Origin: Acanthamoeba lenticulata
Taxonomy: Eukaryota > Discosea > Longamoebia > Acanthamoebidae
Assembly (NCBI GenBank): GCA_002179805.1
Contig: NAVB01000681.1
Coordinates: 1-56,499 of the forward strand
DNA length: 56,499 bases
Direction of reading: 5' to 3'
The notes under the pieces were generated by a model. The model did no database searches. It was not told the origin of the DNA and saw nothing but the letters and a program-made list of their open reading frames with translations. Position 1 is the stretch's first letter. Each line of letters opens with the position of its first letter. Made by a program: the position numbers and the translations under genes. This document shows positions 56,338-56,499 of this stretch, piece by piece.

Positions 56338-56499
56338 TAGTCCTTTCCCCGTCTTCTTGTAGCATTAATGGACGTTGCGTGGACATCTTTCCTCGATAAA
56401 GATCGCGTGACCCATCACCTCGACTATTGGTCGTGAGCAAGATCAAAAAAGGAGGTGGGAGAGCTATTTATGAGCCATTAACCACAAACAAAAAATCAT

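Overview
This is a gene-dense nuclear segment of a protist with GC-rich exons. The best guess is an Acanthamoeba-like amoebozoan; this is an inference from gene content and style, not proven. Nearly every protein gene is broken by short introns (about 40-150 bp, AT- or pyrimidine-rich, GT-AG). Intergenic gaps are usually 70-300 bp, genes sit on both strands in no operon-like order, and two nuclear-type tRNA genes with internal A and B boxes are present. There are no transposons, rRNAs, CRISPR arrays or prokaryotic operons.

Layout. 1-4.2 kb: a 2-oxoglutarate/Fe(II) oxygenase and a B-box/DUF2009 protein (both -). 4.5-10.6 kb: a RIC1 homologue (-). 10.8-15.5 kb: an RBM34/Nop12-like RNA-binding protein, an F-box/LRR protein and an SRPBCC-fold protein (all +). 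15.8-19.6 kb: a small basic protein (-) and two head-to-head TraB-family paralogues. 19.7-20.0 kb: tRNA-Glu(CTC) (-) and tRNA-Lys(CTT) (+). 20.1-26.2 kb: a BTB/SPRY protein, a class I/II aminotransferase, an unknown hydrophobic protein and a diacylglycerol kinase. 26.4-33.0 kb: an internally duplicated unknown protein, a cyclin-D1-binding-protein (GCIP) homologue, ALG7/DPAGT1 and an intronless Gfo/Idh oxidoreductase. 33.7-40.3 kb: a Cys-rich single-pass membrane protein with a His-rich tail, a Kelch-TKL kinase fusion and a secreted unknown. 40.4-44.2 kb: an intronless unknown, a STEEP1-like protein with an extra C-terminal Cys/His module and a CaMK-like kinase. 44.3-49.2 kb: DNA ligase I and a mitoribosomal L51/S25-domain protein (both -). 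49.4-56.3 kb: a PX-BAR sorting nexin, a TMEM70-like mitochondrial protein and a POT/PTR peptide transporter (all +).

Most genes are unrelated housekeeping genes and do not form one pathway. Loose themes are endomembrane traffic (RIC1, sorting nexin, STEEP1-like, ALG7), mitochondria (TMEM70-like, mS25-like, the TraB pair with basic N-termini) and signalling (Kelch-kinase, CaMK, DGK). The most unusual items are the divergent TraB pair, the Kelch-TKL fusion, the Cys/His module joined to the STEEP1-like protein, the repeat protein at 26.4 kb, and a recurrent GTACG 5' splice-site sequence. I did not find one coherent new multi-gene system. Exon structures were joined by eye, so terminal coordinates are firmer than every internal junction.
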